Shown here: positions 20,686-32,955 of the stretch, in pieces
Layout of the letters: every line of letters begins with the position of its first letter
How positions within the stretch are numbered: position 1 is the first letter of the stretch
Notes under the pieces: model-generated
Seen by the model: the letters and a program-made list of their open reading frames with translations, nothing else
What the model was told of the DNA's origin: nothing
The model's database searches: none
Assembly: GCA_028671895.1 (NCBI GenBank)
Contig: CM053800.1
Location: 21,163,886-21,227,885 of the forward strand
Direction of reading: 5' to 3'
DNA length: 64,000 bases
Source: Oenanthe sinensis
Lineage: Eukaryota; Streptophyta; Magnoliopsida; Apiales; Apiaceae
Program-made: the position numbers and the translations under genes

Positions 20686-22081
20686 TGTTAGTCCCAAATA
20701 TCGTAGAAAGGGGTTAAATACGATATTGTCTAATTTTAACTTTCTTCACAAAATATATTTTAATGGACTAAGACTTCTAAACATGTGTATAAAAAAATAA
20801 ATGTTAGACCAATTAGAACAAGTTTTGTTCGGGGAATATATCATTTTATTAATATAATCCCTGAGGGGTGTGCTACACTTCTAAAACCATGGTTAGCTAT
20901 AATGATTAACTAGTCTACATATAAAAGTGTTTGTTACAAGCAATGAATACAATATCTACAATAACATTAATGGCTTCTGTGTGTATCTTCTTCAATGCTC
21001 TCTGATTATATTTCTCTCGACTTGATCTATATTGAATGAACGCCAAAGATGAAGTCTCTGTTTCTTTTGTATAGTCTTGTTACCAACTCACATACGTGGC
21101 TCAATTAGAACCAAATAAATTAAATTGTTTCCATTCTATTTTATCAACAATCGGAAGAATAAAACTTATCCATCGATGTGACTTAGAATAACAATCGGAG
21201 TAGAAATAAATCACTTAAATCAATTTGATTTAAAATGATTCATAACAATCGGATGGTTGGCTTTAGTAGGATAACAATCGGAGTCTTTGTTTCTTGCTAA
21301 TGCCTTAAATATCAGAGGAATTTTTTTATCTTAAAAGTGGCTTAACAATGGGCAATATCAAATTCCCAAGTGCTCTAACAATCAGCAGTTTCAATATGCC
21401 TTAACAATCGACATTTATTTAAAGAATTTTTAGATAAATACTTTTGAGTGCCTTAACAATCGGCACAATTGAAGTGCTTTAGGTGTATGAAATCTTTATA
21501 CTTCAAATATTTTTCAGTCCTGATCAAATTGCCTATTGCCTTAAATCAAGTATACTGATTTACCTTTGCTTTGGAACTTGATTCTTTCTTAGGTTTGACA
21601 TCCCTAGCCAATTCTTCTGATTCAAAGATGTTGTTCTAAATTTCATTTATGTTGACGTTTAGTGCACAAGGTCTGGTTCAGAAATGACTAACACGATCTT
21701 GATCATCACATCATCTTGACATCAGACCTTTCTTAGGATCTTCTTAGAACATGATACAATTGGATCTGTTCATTGTTGATAAATGAATGCTTATGTAATT
21801 CACTAGGATCTTCTGTATTCTATGCACTGTATCCTTTAATGTCATTAGAATCTCTGAACCAGTTGAACTTTATTCTTTACTGAGTCTTGAACATATTAAT
21901 GAACTTCTTTAACTACTCTTCAATGCCTTCAAAGCTTCCATTGATATGTAGGATATTGTTTCTTCAATTATAACTGATTTGCAGTCGATTCCTATGGTTC
22001 ATGCAATATTAGTTATATGTCTTCAAGTGTTGAGTTAGTTTCATCGGTTACATATTAAGTTACATTACATTATGCTTTATA
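20686..22081 (-). repeat. 5' LTR of element C
   Basis: The LTR runs from TGTTAGTCCC beside the primer site to TATGCTTTATA at 22081. On the minus strand it starts TATAAAGCATAATG, close to the start of the D LTR (TGTAAAGCATAATG). The U5 hairpin is at 20697-20727, the AACAATCGG array at 21140-21465 and the conserved core at 21652-21693. The possible target duplication on the right is GTTAT; the other end lies outside the window. Confidence 0.82.
21140..21465 (-). repeat. CCGATTGTT array in U3 of C
   Basis: Eight plus-strand AACAATCGG variants lie near 21142, 21191, 21245, 21271, 21345, 21387, 21409 and 21455. In the sense of the LTR they read CCGATTGTT, one or two bases from the CCGATAGTT and CCGACGGTT words of N. 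Confidence 0.75.
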
Positions 22082-23472
22082 GTTATTTAAGATTTTCTTT
22101 TTAGTTCTTTTATTTGCCCGAGGACGTGTAAATGATAAGTATGGGAAGATTTGACAAAATATATTTTTATATATATTCTAGAGGATTTTATACTCATATT
22201 TAATTATATTTTACATTAATTGGTTATTCATTTGATTAAATTTTAATATTTTATTGCAGAAAAGATGAAATTCCTATATTTGGAAGGTTTTTGGGGTTAA
22301 AGAGCTAATTTGGAGTCAAATTAGAAGAAAATTCGTATTTATTGGGCTACACGTGCTACACACATGCTTTGGGCCATATCTTGAGTTCCGCAAGTCAGAA
22401 TTGGATGATCTAATAGTCCACATAAAGCTTATGAAATTTTCTTTAAGTCAGAGATGGTCTAGCAAGAAAAATCCAAATCGAACATCCCTGAGCTACGAAT
22501 ATTAGTTAAAAGAATCATATTCAATTTACGAAGCCTATTTGTATTGGGCTTAAATCATTAAATACTATTATTATTATATTTTTAGACAATATCAGTTAGT
22601 TTTATAGGGATATATAATATATGCATACTTACTTTATTCTTGAATATAGCTAGATTTTCTTCATCTCTTTCATAGCATACAGTTTCTCTATTGGATTGTT
22701 AACTCTTCATTAATATAAGTTTTAAGGTATTCCTCTTATTCTCCTGTTTTATTAACACATGTCTTATATGACTTTATTCATTGTTTTTCTTTCTTTTTTA
22801 TTCCTAGAATGAATGAGTAGTCGTATTCTAGGGCGCAAGGAGAAGCCGTGTTTATATAGTCATAATTGTTTGATTTTCGTAGTAATTTAACTAGTCATAA
22901 TTAGTAATTCTAATTGATATGTTTTAATATTTAATTTATATAATTGACCAATACCATAGATTAATTATTTGCAATAAGGGTAATAGATCGAGAAATAATG
23001 TACTGATTAGAGGCATACATACAATTAACAGAATGAATGTGAATGTGAGAACATTAATGGATTTCTAAGAACGTCAATACTCAAAAGAGTTTGACATTTA
23101 TTCTAGTTACTTGACAAATTAAATTACTAAAAAGTATTAATATGTAAGCATGTTCCAGGAGTGTTAATACTCGAGAGAGATTGACATACTCTTGTTACAT
23201 GGCCACTTTAATGGCTTTCGTTTAAAACCCACTTTGATGTAAGCACGGTACACCAGATTGTCCTAGAATTTTAGTTAATTGATTTCATACATATTTAAAT
23301 TGTGTTATTTAGTTAATAATAATTCTCAAAACTCGTTTTACCCAAGAAATAATATGTAATAATTAGATTAAATTCTTTACAACCTGTCTTCTTGTATATT
23401 CGACCCATACTTGCTAGTTTATGTTAACAACATATATCATGCACTTTAGGTATTATATTTTAAAACGCATCA
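22082..23472 (+). mobile_element. Element G: 3' end of a Ty3/gypsy-like element
   Basis: A short internal tail with GCCCGAGGAC and a purine tract ending TATGGGAAGAT (22140-22150) precedes an LTR that I place at 22152-23472, from TGACAAAATAT to AAACGCATCA. This layout resembles the 3' end of plant Tat/Athila-type elements. It interrupts the integrase zinc finger of H directly before 23473. The rest of G would lie left of C. I found no coding sequence in the 1.3-kb LTR. The family call is tentative. Confidence 0.5.
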
Positions 23473-24300
23473 GTTGTGTGATGCCTATCAAAATGAAATA
23501 AAACAAAGAAGGGTATCATTCAAATCCAAAAATGAATCATCAATTGATAAGCCCCCTGAATTACTACACATGAATTTTTTTGGTCCGATGAACATTATGT
23601 CCATCTCTAAGAATAAATATGCTTTAGTAATACTGGATGATCTCAAAAGATTCTATTGGGTTTATTTTCTACATTGCAAAGAGGAATCAAGTTAATTCAT
23701 TATCAATCATGTGAAGAATGTTAAAACTGGTACTAAATTCGAAATGAAGAAAATCAGGAGTGACAATGGAACTGAGTTCAAAAATTCCATCATGAAAGAA
23801 TTATGTGAAGAAAAGGTATTACACAGAATTTTTCTACCCCAAGGACAGCTCAGCAAAATGGGGTAGTTGAAAGGGAAAATAGGACCGTGATTGAAGCTGC
23901 AAGGACTATGCTTGAAGATGCCAAGCTACCTACCTATTTTGGACAGAGGCAATCAATACATCATGCTACACTATTAATATATCTATTGTGAATCAAACTC
24001 AATGGAAAACACCTTATCAGTTGATGAAGAAAGATAAAAAACCAACATTTAATTTTCTTCATGTCTTTGGCTGTAAATGTTTTGTATTGAGAAATTAAGG
24101 TAAAAATTTAGGAAAATTTAAGGCCAAGGCTGATGAAGTAATTTTTAATGGATATGGAATATCAAGTAAAACCTATAGAGGCTACAATCTCAAACTAAAC
24201 ACTGTCATGAAATCTGTTGATGTAGTCTTTGATGATAAGAAGATTCAATGTTTATTTGATGAAGAAAACCATGAAATTCTACATTTTGAGAATAAATGAA
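23473..24300 (+). pseudogene. pol: Integrase fragment of copia element H
   Basis: The fragment starts inside the zinc finger (LCDAYQN, second Cys replaced by Tyr) and continues with the core: LHMNFFGPMNIMSISKN carries the first catalytic position as Asn in place of Asp, ALVILDD follows, then IRSDNGTEFKNS with the second Asp (about 23757-23790). After a frameshift near 23815 the third catalytic region QQNGVVEREN is present (about 23853-23885). The C-terminal GKR-like region follows to 24300 with stops. The first catalytic Asp and a zinc ligand are lost, so it would be inactive even without frameshifts. Confidence 0.82.
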
Positions 24301-24690
24301 GAAGTGATGATATGAAAAGTGATGATGAATTACTTGTTGGAAGAAATCAAAGGAATCCTATATCAATTGTTATTAATTCCTCAATGGATAATTTATCAGT
24401 TAATAGACATCAGTTGAATGATAATGTATCAATTTATAAACCATCAACAGATAACCAAAATTCTGGTACAAGGGCAACCAACGTAGGGTGGTCTCTAAGA
24501 AATCATTCTTGCTCAAATTAAAATAAACAATGATCATGAGGTTGAGTCTTGAAGAAACCACTTACCACCTCAGAGAAACTGGACCAAGAGTCATCCCTTT
24601 GAGTTGATCATTGGAAATGCAGAAGATGATGTTAAGACAAGAAGTGTAACTCAAAATGAATGTGTATATAACAATTTTCTATCTCAAGAA
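24301..24690 (+). pseudogene. pol: Integrase-RT linker of H
   Basis: A Ser/Asn/Asp-rich stretch (24312-24521) and broken frames lead into RT. No GGGGGAGC motif is seen here, unlike in E, N and B. Confidence 0.5.
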
Positions 24691-25404
24691 GAACCTAAGA
24701 AGGTTGAAGAAGCCTTACAGGATCCAGATTGGGTGGTTTCTATGCAAGAAGAATTGAACTAGTTTGAAAGTAGAAAAGTCTGGAAATTGGTACCCAAACC
24801 AAAGAACAAGTCTGTGATAGGCACAAAATGGGTATTCAGAAACGAATTGAATGAAGCTGGTGTTGTGACTTGAAATAAGGTAAGACTGGTAGAAAAATGG
24901 TATTCACAAGAAGAAAGAATTTACTTTGATAAAAATTTTGCACCTCTTGCAAGATTAGAAGCCTTAAGAATTTTTTTTGGCATGTGCTGCTTATGCCAAT
25001 TTCAAGGTCTGCCAGATGGATATCAAGAGTGCATTCTTAAATGGAGAATTGGAAAAAGAAGTCTCTGTGGAGGAATCTCCTGGCTTTGTAGATCCAATCC
25101 ACCCTGGATTTGTCTACTTTCTTCTCAAGGCACTCTATGGTATGAAACAAGCACCAAGAGTATGATATGACACACTTTCTAAATTCTTGATTAAGAACCA
25201 CTTCAAAAGAGGTACTGTTGACAAAACTCTCTTTCATGGATGATATTATCCATGACTATACAGATGATAAACTTTAAAAAAAGTTTGTTAATCTAATGCA
25301 TAGTAAATATAAAATAAGCATGATGGAAGAACTAAATTATTTTCTTGGTTTTCAAGTCAAAGATAGTATTTTCATTAGTTGAAAGTCATATGACAAGGCC
25401 TATT
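24691..25404 (+). pseudogene. pol: Reverse transcriptase fragment of H, cut by F
   Basis: Copia RT pieces are clear: a VEEALQDPDWV-like start near 24705, the KFKVxQMDxKSAFLNG-type block at 24995-25045 with the first catalytic Asp (here in QMDIKSAFLNGELEKEVSVE), and FLLKALYGMKQAPR at about 25120-25160. Downstream the YVDD region is deleted or scrambled (25235-25260). The sequence ends near SKSYDKAYL at 25405, where LTR F begins. Stops interrupt it at several places. Confidence 0.8.
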
Positions 25405-26645
25405 TGTAATTATTAGATGACAACTCAACTCAGATTAGAAAGGAAAATAAATAATATATGTGATAACAGGAATCAAGTCGAAGAATGTCAACTAGACACG
25501 AAGAATCAGAATATCAGAAGAATTCTGACAAGACTGCTACTCAACACTAAAAGAATTTTATTTATATATTCAAGAGTTGGTGTAAAATAAAAGAGTAGTA
25601 TCTCAAGTAGTTCAGAAGATACAGAAGGTTTTAAGTGCCTACTACAGAAAGATTTCAGAAGAAGAAAATTATAAAGGAAAAAAAGAAGAAGACAAGACAG
25701 GACAAGACAAGATATAAAGACCATTATAGCATAAATGAGAATCAACATTGTAGTTAGTCATCCGTGAACCAGACCAGTGCACATGATGTCAACAATGTCA
25801 GTGAAGATTCGTCATCAAAAAGTTCAAGTGGTTAGAAATGTTATTGTTGAAGAACATAAGAGTTTGATCTACATCAACAATGGTCTTATAGTCAAGACTT
25901 TAATTTAATTCTTTATTAATTAATTAGGTAATTTAATTATTAAATTAATTCGCTTAGAATTAATTTACTAATTAAATTAGAATTAATTTACTTCTTAAAT
26001 TAATTAAAGGATTAATTAATTTAGAATTATTTTAGAATGAAGAAGACAGAAGCTGGAAGCTCAAAGGGATACAAGTTTGTTTAGAATGCAGTGTATAAGA
26101 GTCAAAATCTAAGATTGAACATTTGACTGGGTACATGCAGTGGTGAAAAGAAGTATTGTCAAGTTTAAAGAGTCAGATTATTTTAGTAACAGAGGTACTT
26201 CTAATTGCAACTGTAGACACAGCTAAACAGGCCTGACGGTACTGACTTAAAGATAAGATGGAAAAAGAATTGACACGGAAGAAATGCAGAGTCATATATT
26301 CGTAAAAGTGGAACACCGGTTAGAATTGATTTATCATTTCCAAGTCAAAAGGAGTTCGGGTCCAGACGTTTAGAAGATCCTAGCTTAGAGCGTAAGGATT
26401 TATTTATATTAATAAATATTTTATTTATTTAGTAAATTATATTTATAAATATCTAAATAATATTAGATATTTATTTTTATAATTTCTAAATTAAATTAAT
26501 TATTTATTAATCAAAGATTATAAGTTGTACGGGTCTAAAAGTATTTCTACGGAGCTTATCACTAAAAGACGAAATAGCCCCCCTAGTTATTCAAATTGAA
26601 GGGGCATGTGTTTTATGTTGTTAAAGTAACCAATTGGAGGCTGCC
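25405..26645 (+). repeat. LTR-like segment F
   Basis: From TGTAATTATTAGATGACAAC onward the sequence leaves RT and resembles the start of the other LTRs (GATGACAACTCAACTCAG). It carries the conserved core at 25753-25793. Its 3' end is interrupted by the chromovirus LTR at 26646; the 59 bp at 30691-30749 may be its continuation. No U5 hairpin or primer site is seen, so it is incomplete here. The segment 25905-26060 is a simple AATTAATT-rich tract. Confidence 0.55.
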
Positions 26646-29600
26646 TGTGACATCCCTCAGATCCGGGGTCTAGATCTGGTGCCACTAAAATAAAAATAAT
26701 TTAAAACCTGGATATCTTTAAAGAATTTTATAAAAAAAAAAATTGAAATAAAAATATTAAAAAAATGATTTGAAAGTAAACTCGATCCCCTAAAACAGGA
26801 TCGCATACAGGTTATATTATTGAAATCAGAAAACCAAACTACTAATTATTATTACAATTTTCTACCTCACAGGATAGACTTCGATATAAAGATTAACTGG
26901 AAATCAATATATAAATCTATTTTACAACAAAATCAAAATTAGCCAATTCTAATCCCAACTAGTCTCACAAACATCTTCCAAGGTATTCTACCTGGCCACC
27001 AAGGTGTAACCTACCCACTTGAAATCATTGTCTAGCATTACTCTTATGCGCGGTCTTAAACGAGCGAACCACCTTTCTCCCTAGCTGAAAGGGTTAGAAT
27101 AAATAGCAAGAATGAGCCAAAAATTACTCAGCAAGTATTTATGGAACCAATTGGTACAACATGATGTATTTCAAGTAAATAAAAGTTCAATAGATGCAAA
27201 ACAAATTAATTCTAACTTGACAGTTCAAAATCATACTTTGAAAGGATAAACTGATTTCCTTTGAATTAAATAAACATTTATCATATATTAAAACGGACTG
27301 GTTTTCCTTGGTCGACGCTCCGGATAATACGGGTGATCGGTCACGTAAAGCCCCCATAACGGACACTAGGTCCCTCTGGATAATATTAACTGGGTTCCCA
27401 AGTTAGGCACACTTTGGCCAGAAAAGCTGGACTAGGACTACAACCTAGCCTCTCACGCTAAAATAAAACGTTGGACCGGCGTCACTCGGCCTCTTACATA
27501 GCCAATCCATAGGAATCCGTAGAAAACATTTAGACGGATTTCCTATATTGAAACATCCTTTAAAACATAGTTTGAAAGTTATTTCTCAAAACCATTACTA
27601 AGTAGTAACGTTCACTGTATATAAAATATCTTTTCAAAACTTCATTGGAAAAGCATTGGTAAGTCAAAGTATTTTGTTTTAGAAATTTGTGTAAAACTGT
27701 AGTTGTAAAATCAGGATAGTCTAGTAATGTGACGACAAAGGATAAATCAAAATAAGGTAGTCCATAGTGAGGGGTGACAGGGTTTAGAATAATTATAGAT
27801 TAAATTTAGTTCAAGCTTTTGGGTTAAACATATCATATTAGATGGATAACAGGAAGATATGAACAAAATATACTGGAATCGAAATGTTAACATAAGTGTA
27901 GGTTCAAGAGTATACAAAACATGACATAGTAAAGTGTGTCACAGGTATAACAACAAGAAGGTTATAATAAGTCGAGAAGGTTTATACTTGCCTTATCACT
28001 GACTCTTGGTTCAAATTTCTAATGATACCATCCATTGCACGATCATTTCTTCCCATTTAGCTTCTCACATACTTCACTGGACTGACTACGGCACAGCGTT
28101 GCTTTATCGGATTCTTAGTGCTATACTCGCAACATCATTTGTTTAATTCTGAACGTTCTTGATAAGCTCATCTCGGTCGACTCTATATGCCAGTGAAGCA
28201 ATACTTCAGTCGTCGGATCAAACGAACTTAAAAATTTCTAAATAACTATCGAAATCCGTAACTATCTACCCTTTCGATAATTATAAATACTATTTGCTTA
28301 CCTTAATCACAAAATCCAGTCAATACTCATAACAATTAGCAGTTAAAGAATGCTCACAACTATTAGAATTTATTATGTAAAATAGGTTTTCACACAGGGG
28401 AATTTTAGAAAATTTCGGCATGAAGCATTCGTAAATCGGCCTATCCGCCTGTTTTTCAAATCAAGCCAATCAACAATTCATATATACTACTATTATCCAT
28501 TCTAATATAATCTAATATTAACTTTAACTCAACATACAATTATAAACAATTACTCCATAACTCTATCAAAACAAATCTCCAAAATATTAACAATACTCCA
28601 CCATCCAAGTATTATTCTCAACTATTACTCTTTTGAAATTATAATTCAAAATATTAGACACCAATTCAATTAATATCACACTTGGTCAACTAAACAAAAC
28701 CAAAACAAACAACTTTCGTCTTTTAACCAACATCAAATAAGGTTTTTAACCATTTCAAAACAACACCCCTAAAACAGGGCAACCAATTCACAACCATAAA
28801 ACGCTACTGTGCATCATTTACTCAAACATTTTTATTAAATTGAAAAATAATTATTTTACTACAAAATTTGGCATATATCTTCCTTCACATCTAGCAAAGT
28901 TCCCATAAACATTTCATCTCAAAATCATTTAATTGCACCCAAAAACGAATTAATTAAACTCATAAACCGTAGATAGCAATTTCAGCTTTGCGCGGCCTTT
29001 ACTAAATCATTCATAACTTTTGACTCGTTAATCCAAACGACGCAAAATTAGTGTCCAAATAAAATAGAAAATATAAGGAACAGATTCTTTACATTCCCAC
29101 TATCAAATAAAGGGCATAATGGACCAAGAACTACACGACCAGAACATGACAAATTCTAGACCAAAACAATATGTTCTTGTTCCCTACAAACTTACAAAAC
29201 TCTCCATCATCATTCTCTTACTTATTAATACAAATCCATATGTTTATAATCAAGTTCATACACTTACTAATATCAACCAATAATTGTTTCATCATCACTA
29301 ACCGAACCAAGCAAGAACATAACTTCAGAAATTTCGAATTAAAAGCTAAGAAAACAACTTCATAAATTCGAATCATAATCTGCAGCAACTCATACACATA
29401 CCTGGAAATATACTTGAATTATTAACACCATTAACAAGCTAACAAATCATGTCTAACACCAATCACATTAATCCCATTTTGGGAAGTAACATAGGCCGAA
29501 ACAAGTAGCTCAAAAATTTCTAATTTCCAACACCAATTCCCTTCTATAAGATTCGAAACTTTTACCCACCACAAGGGTTCATATCATCATTTTAATCAAC

Positions 29601-30690
29601 ACTCAAGCTGCCCAATAACAACCCATTCGGCTAATATGAAAAAATTTGAATTTAAACTAATTTATATACATGCAAGTTCGATTATACACATATATCACAC
29701 AATAATGGTAGATTCTTTCTAGCGACTAATAATTATACTCATATTATGATTCAAACCCGGCTGCATATAACTTATACTACACCTATATACACGGAACACA
29801 TATAAATACAACACAAAACACACATACAATACAAGAATCATATAATTTCACAATAATCCAGTTGGAAATAATCAAAAACTCATGGTAACAGCAAGATAAG
29901 TGAAAATCACCATAGATAGAGTACCAGGAGCTCTAGATTGAAGGAGGTAGTAAAAAATGGGGCCGAAGGGAGTCCGTGTGCTGTTTTATAAAGCTAGCGG
30001 CAATTTCGTAACTCCATAAAATCTGATTTTTATTAAACAATAATTAATAAATTGAATTTTAATTAAAAATAGGTAAAAAAATAAACTTAATATTTTTAAA
30101 ATAAAGAACATGATTTCAGAAGCTCGAACATATTTTTGAAATAATTTATGGACTTGTAATTATTTTGTTATGGAATTTAGAAGATAATTCAGTTTAAAGG
30201 AATAATAATACCTTTAAAATCTTTAAAAATCATATATGCTTAAATAAATTAAAATTATATTTTTATAACATTTCTAAATACTCAAAAATCATTATGGAAG
30301 GAATTTAATTATTTTTGGATTTTCCAATATTTAATTATGGAATTTAGAAAGGAATTGTTTTTAAATCACAACAAGTCTCAGAAATTTATTTAAAAATCAT
30401 GGGGCTCAAAATAATTGAACATATATTTTTAAAAAGTCTTTAAATATGTAGAGATGATAATGCAAAAGAAATCATGACTTTTTGACATTCAAATAATTTT
30501 CTCAAAATCAAACAGTGCATCAAAATGGCTTAAAAATTCATTTTAAAATACGTACAGTCAAAATTAAGCACGTTCGCACATACATGCATTCAATACAAGC
30601 CATATAATCATAACACGTAGTTCACAAATAGTCAAATTGGAATAAGACTTTTTTATTATTATTTATAATACAATTTCTACGGGCGTTATA
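26646..30690 (-). mobile_element. 4-kb solo LTR of a Tekay/Del-like chromovirus
   Basis: On the minus strand it begins TATAACGCCCG and ends GGGATGTCACA, which is the usual terminal pattern of Tekay/Del chromovirus LTRs (TGTAACGCCC to GGATGTCACA). Inside, plus-strand GAGCGAACCACCTTTCTCCC at 27063-27082 and the nearby GAATGAGCCAAAAATTACTC fit such LTRs. No primer site, polypurine tract or pol sequence is present, so it is a solo LTR about 4.05 kb long. The flanks CTGCC and CTTCT are only a weak target duplication. Small open frames inside look spurious. Confidence 0.68.
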
Positions 30691-30749
30691 CTTCTACGTG
30701 TCTAAAGTTGAGTAAAGAACAGTCTTACCACAGCTTAATCAAAAGTCTT
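30691..30749. other. Short flank between solo LTR and E
   Basis: 59 bp, possibly the continuation of F beyond the solo LTR. I recognise nothing else in it. Confidence 0.35.
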
Positions 30750-30847
30750 TGTTAGGAATATATTCATTTGATGATGAACAAAATACCATAACAGGGTTTA
30801 GCATAGTCTATTTGTAATATGTCTTTCTAGTCTCTGAAATTTTATAA

Positions 30848-31070
30848 TCAGAGTCTAGATAATCAACATTCTTGTATTTAGTATATTTTATGTAGAAAGT
30901 GAAACCAGAGTCTAGATGAAGATCAAAGTCTGGAAGGTGATCAGAGTTTATGGACTATTGGAGTCTACAGTCTGTCAGAGTCTATAAATGATCAGAGTCT
31001 ACGAATGATCAGAGTCTATAGTCTATCAGAGTTTATAGTCTAGTAGTGTCTGAAGATTTCAGAGTCTATG
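30848..31070 (+). repeat. CAGAGTCTA array in U3 of E
   Basis: Six exact CAGAGTCTA copies (near 30849, 30905, 30976, 30993, 31010, 31060) and at least two CAGAGTTTA variants lie 190 to 405 bp upstream of the TATA box. Confidence 0.85.
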
Positions 31071-31252
31071 AAGTCAAAGCTGAATTTGGAAGATGATCAC
31101 AAAAAATGGAAGTCTTCGAAGATAAAGACAAATATATTACAGATATGCTATGGAAAGGAAGGAGAATTACCGAAGAAAACTGTCAACTAATAATTAGGAA
31201 TTCTATTCCTATTGTAATTTTATTTTCTGTTATTAGTTGATTGGCAATTCTC

Positions 31253-31356
31253 TATATAAACACTCTATGTAACCTACTTGTAAATTGTCAAAGTTTTGAG
31301 AGAGCATAGAGATAGAGAGATTTGCAGTGAAAAACACAGAGAAGCTGCTAGGGTTT
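31253..31356 (+). promoter_or_regulatory. Promoter region of the E LTR
   Basis: TATATAAA at 31253-31260 is the best TATA box in the LTR. Downstream come AGAGATAGAGAGA and CTAGGGTTT (31348-31356), the reverse complement of the plant telo-box. Confidence 0.7.
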
Positions 31357-31518
31357 GTGTACACCTTAGGAGAGTGTGTATTCTTTCATCAATAATACAA
31401 ATCGCATTCATTTATATCTTTATGCTTGATCTTTGTTCATATTAAGTTGGTTTTAATCAGGCAAAAAGAACACACAAGTATTCAACCCCCATTCTACTTA
31501 TGCAACTGGGAAAACAAT

Positions 31519-31530
31519 TGGTATCATAGC
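31519..31530 (+). other. Primer binding site of E
   Basis: TGGTATCATAGC differs at one base from TGGTATCAGAGC. It lies 2 bp after the LTR. Confidence 0.88.
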
Positions 31531-31553
31531 CTAACGTTTAAAATCAATCAAGG

Positions 31554-32401
31554 ATGTCTGGAAACAAAGATGGCAATTATAAGATTCCTATGCTTAAGAG
31601 AAATGAGTACACCTACTAGAAGGTTAAGATGATGTACCATCTGGAAGCTACAGACCCTGACTATCTTGAAAGGATTTATGAAGGACCTTATCTGCCCTCA
31701 AAGTTGTGCCTCAAATCATTGAAGAAGGAAAAGTAACTGAAGAAAACTTCATTGAAAAACCAAAGGCTAAATGGACAAAAGAGGACAAGAAGAATGTCCT
31801 TAAGGAGGCAAAAGTCAAAAACATTATCTTTAACAGTTTGGATTCCGTTCTTATAAACTATGTTATACCATGCAACACTGCTAAGGAAATGTGGACAAAA
31901 CTTGAAGTGCACTGTCAATGGACTAAAGATGTCAAGAAGAATGCTAGGTCTCTGCTAATTCAGGAGTATGAGTATTTTGAAACTAAATCTGGACAATCTA
32001 TTACTGAGATGTATGACAGGTTTACAAAACTCCTGAATGAGATGGCTATGCCTGGTAAGGTTTATGATTCTGAAGATACAAATACCAAGTTTCTGAGAGC
32101 ACTTCCTGAAGAGTGGGACAACAAAACTACAGTCATAAGGGAAGCTAGAGATTTGGATGAAATAACTCTAGAAGAATTGTATGGCAGACTCAAGACATAT
32201 GATTTAGAGATGCAACAGAGGAAGAATAAGAAAGCTGTGATGAAAAAATCTGTGGCACTCTTAATGGATTCTGGGAAAGAACAACATGAACAACACATAA
32301 AAATTAGAATCAAGGATTCAAGGAAGAAGGGTAAAGCTATTGTGGAGTCAGATTCTACTGACACAGACTCTGATTCTGATGAAGAGATTATTCTAAGTTA
32401 A
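31554..32401 (+). pseudogene. gag: gag of E, capsid part
   Basis: Gag starts at the ATG at 31554 (MSGNKDGNYKIPMLKRNEY). An in-frame TAG lies at 31617-31619, where the conserved Trp codon of copia Gag is expected, and a frameshift follows near 31700. The long stretch 31706-32401 (231 codons) is the capsid core, with AKEMWTKLEVH, SITEMYDRFTKLLNEMAMPG and LEELYGRLKTYDLEMQQRK, and it ends in an acidic Ser/Asp tail. A TAA at 32399-32401 separates it from the nucleocapsid part, which is in the same frame. Gag would assemble the particle; this copy cannot. Confidence 0.87.
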
Positions 32402-32404
32402 ATA

Positions 32405-32725
32405 ATGTCTATGTTTGCTAAAAATTTCAAAAGAATGAAATTTAATAAAAGAACTGGCAAATTTAGCAAGAGGCCATCATTCAAGAAGGAAGATGAAAAG
32501 GTTGAGAAGAGCAATAACACTATAATCAATCTTGACAAAGAAAAGGTCAAGTGTTTCAACTGTGGAATATTGGGGCACTTTGCTAGTGAATGCAGAAAGT
32601 TAAAAAGTCAAGGAAAAGGGAAATCACTTCTATTAACAGGAAAGGATTGGGCAGATTCTAGCTCAGAGGATGAAATAGATTATGAAAATCTAGCATTGAT
32701 GGCATCCTCCTCAAGAAAATCATAA
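32405..32725 (+). pseudogene. gag: gag of E, first zinc knuckle
   Basis: The same frame continues after the stop, with a basic stretch (KRMKFNKRTGKFSKRPSFKK) and a CCHC knuckle, CFNCGILGHFASEC, at 32552-32593 (C-x2-C-x4-H-x4-C), the RNA-binding nucleocapsid motif. It is followed by an acidic run before the frame closes at 32725. About 230 bp of broken frame leads on to the Gag extension. Confidence 0.87.
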
Positions 32726-32955
32726 TCTCCCAAAGAACCTTCATCTCTCAAGACTCAGGTATCAATCTTTACTCATGAATCCTTACTTAATTTAGATTCT
32801 GATGGTATAAAGATTGTGCAAAGTGAGGTTAATTAAAAAATGATAAACTGTAGGTCTGTCACTAATGAAAGTGAAAGGTTAAATGAAGAAAATCTAACCT
32901 TGAAAAACAGGAATGAAAGGATTTCGAGAAATATAGTCATAACTACACTGAGATC

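Larger units (their letters stand above)
30750..31516 (+). repeat. 5' LTR of E
   Basis: 767 bp from TGTTAGGAATAT to GGGAAAACA. It carries the CAGAGTCTA array (30848-31070), TATATAAA at 31253, a GA-rich stretch, an inverted telo-box at 31348-31356 and a U5 hairpin (31476-31499). It lacks the core block found in the other copia LTRs. The 5 bp before it are GTCTT. Confidence 0.85.

Noticed and set aside
23473..25404. H as the missing pol of element C or G
   Set aside because: C is on the minus strand and H on the plus strand. The G LTR interrupts the H integrase frame, so H is an older separate element.
29171..29365. Small gene in the 4-kb solo LTR
   Set aside because: Low-complexity AT-rich translation, no homologue in the window, LTR context.
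31426..31632. Frame starting at 31426 as the gag start of E
   Set aside because: It starts within the LTR and overlaps the primer site. The ATG at 31554 gives the Gag-like N-terminus.
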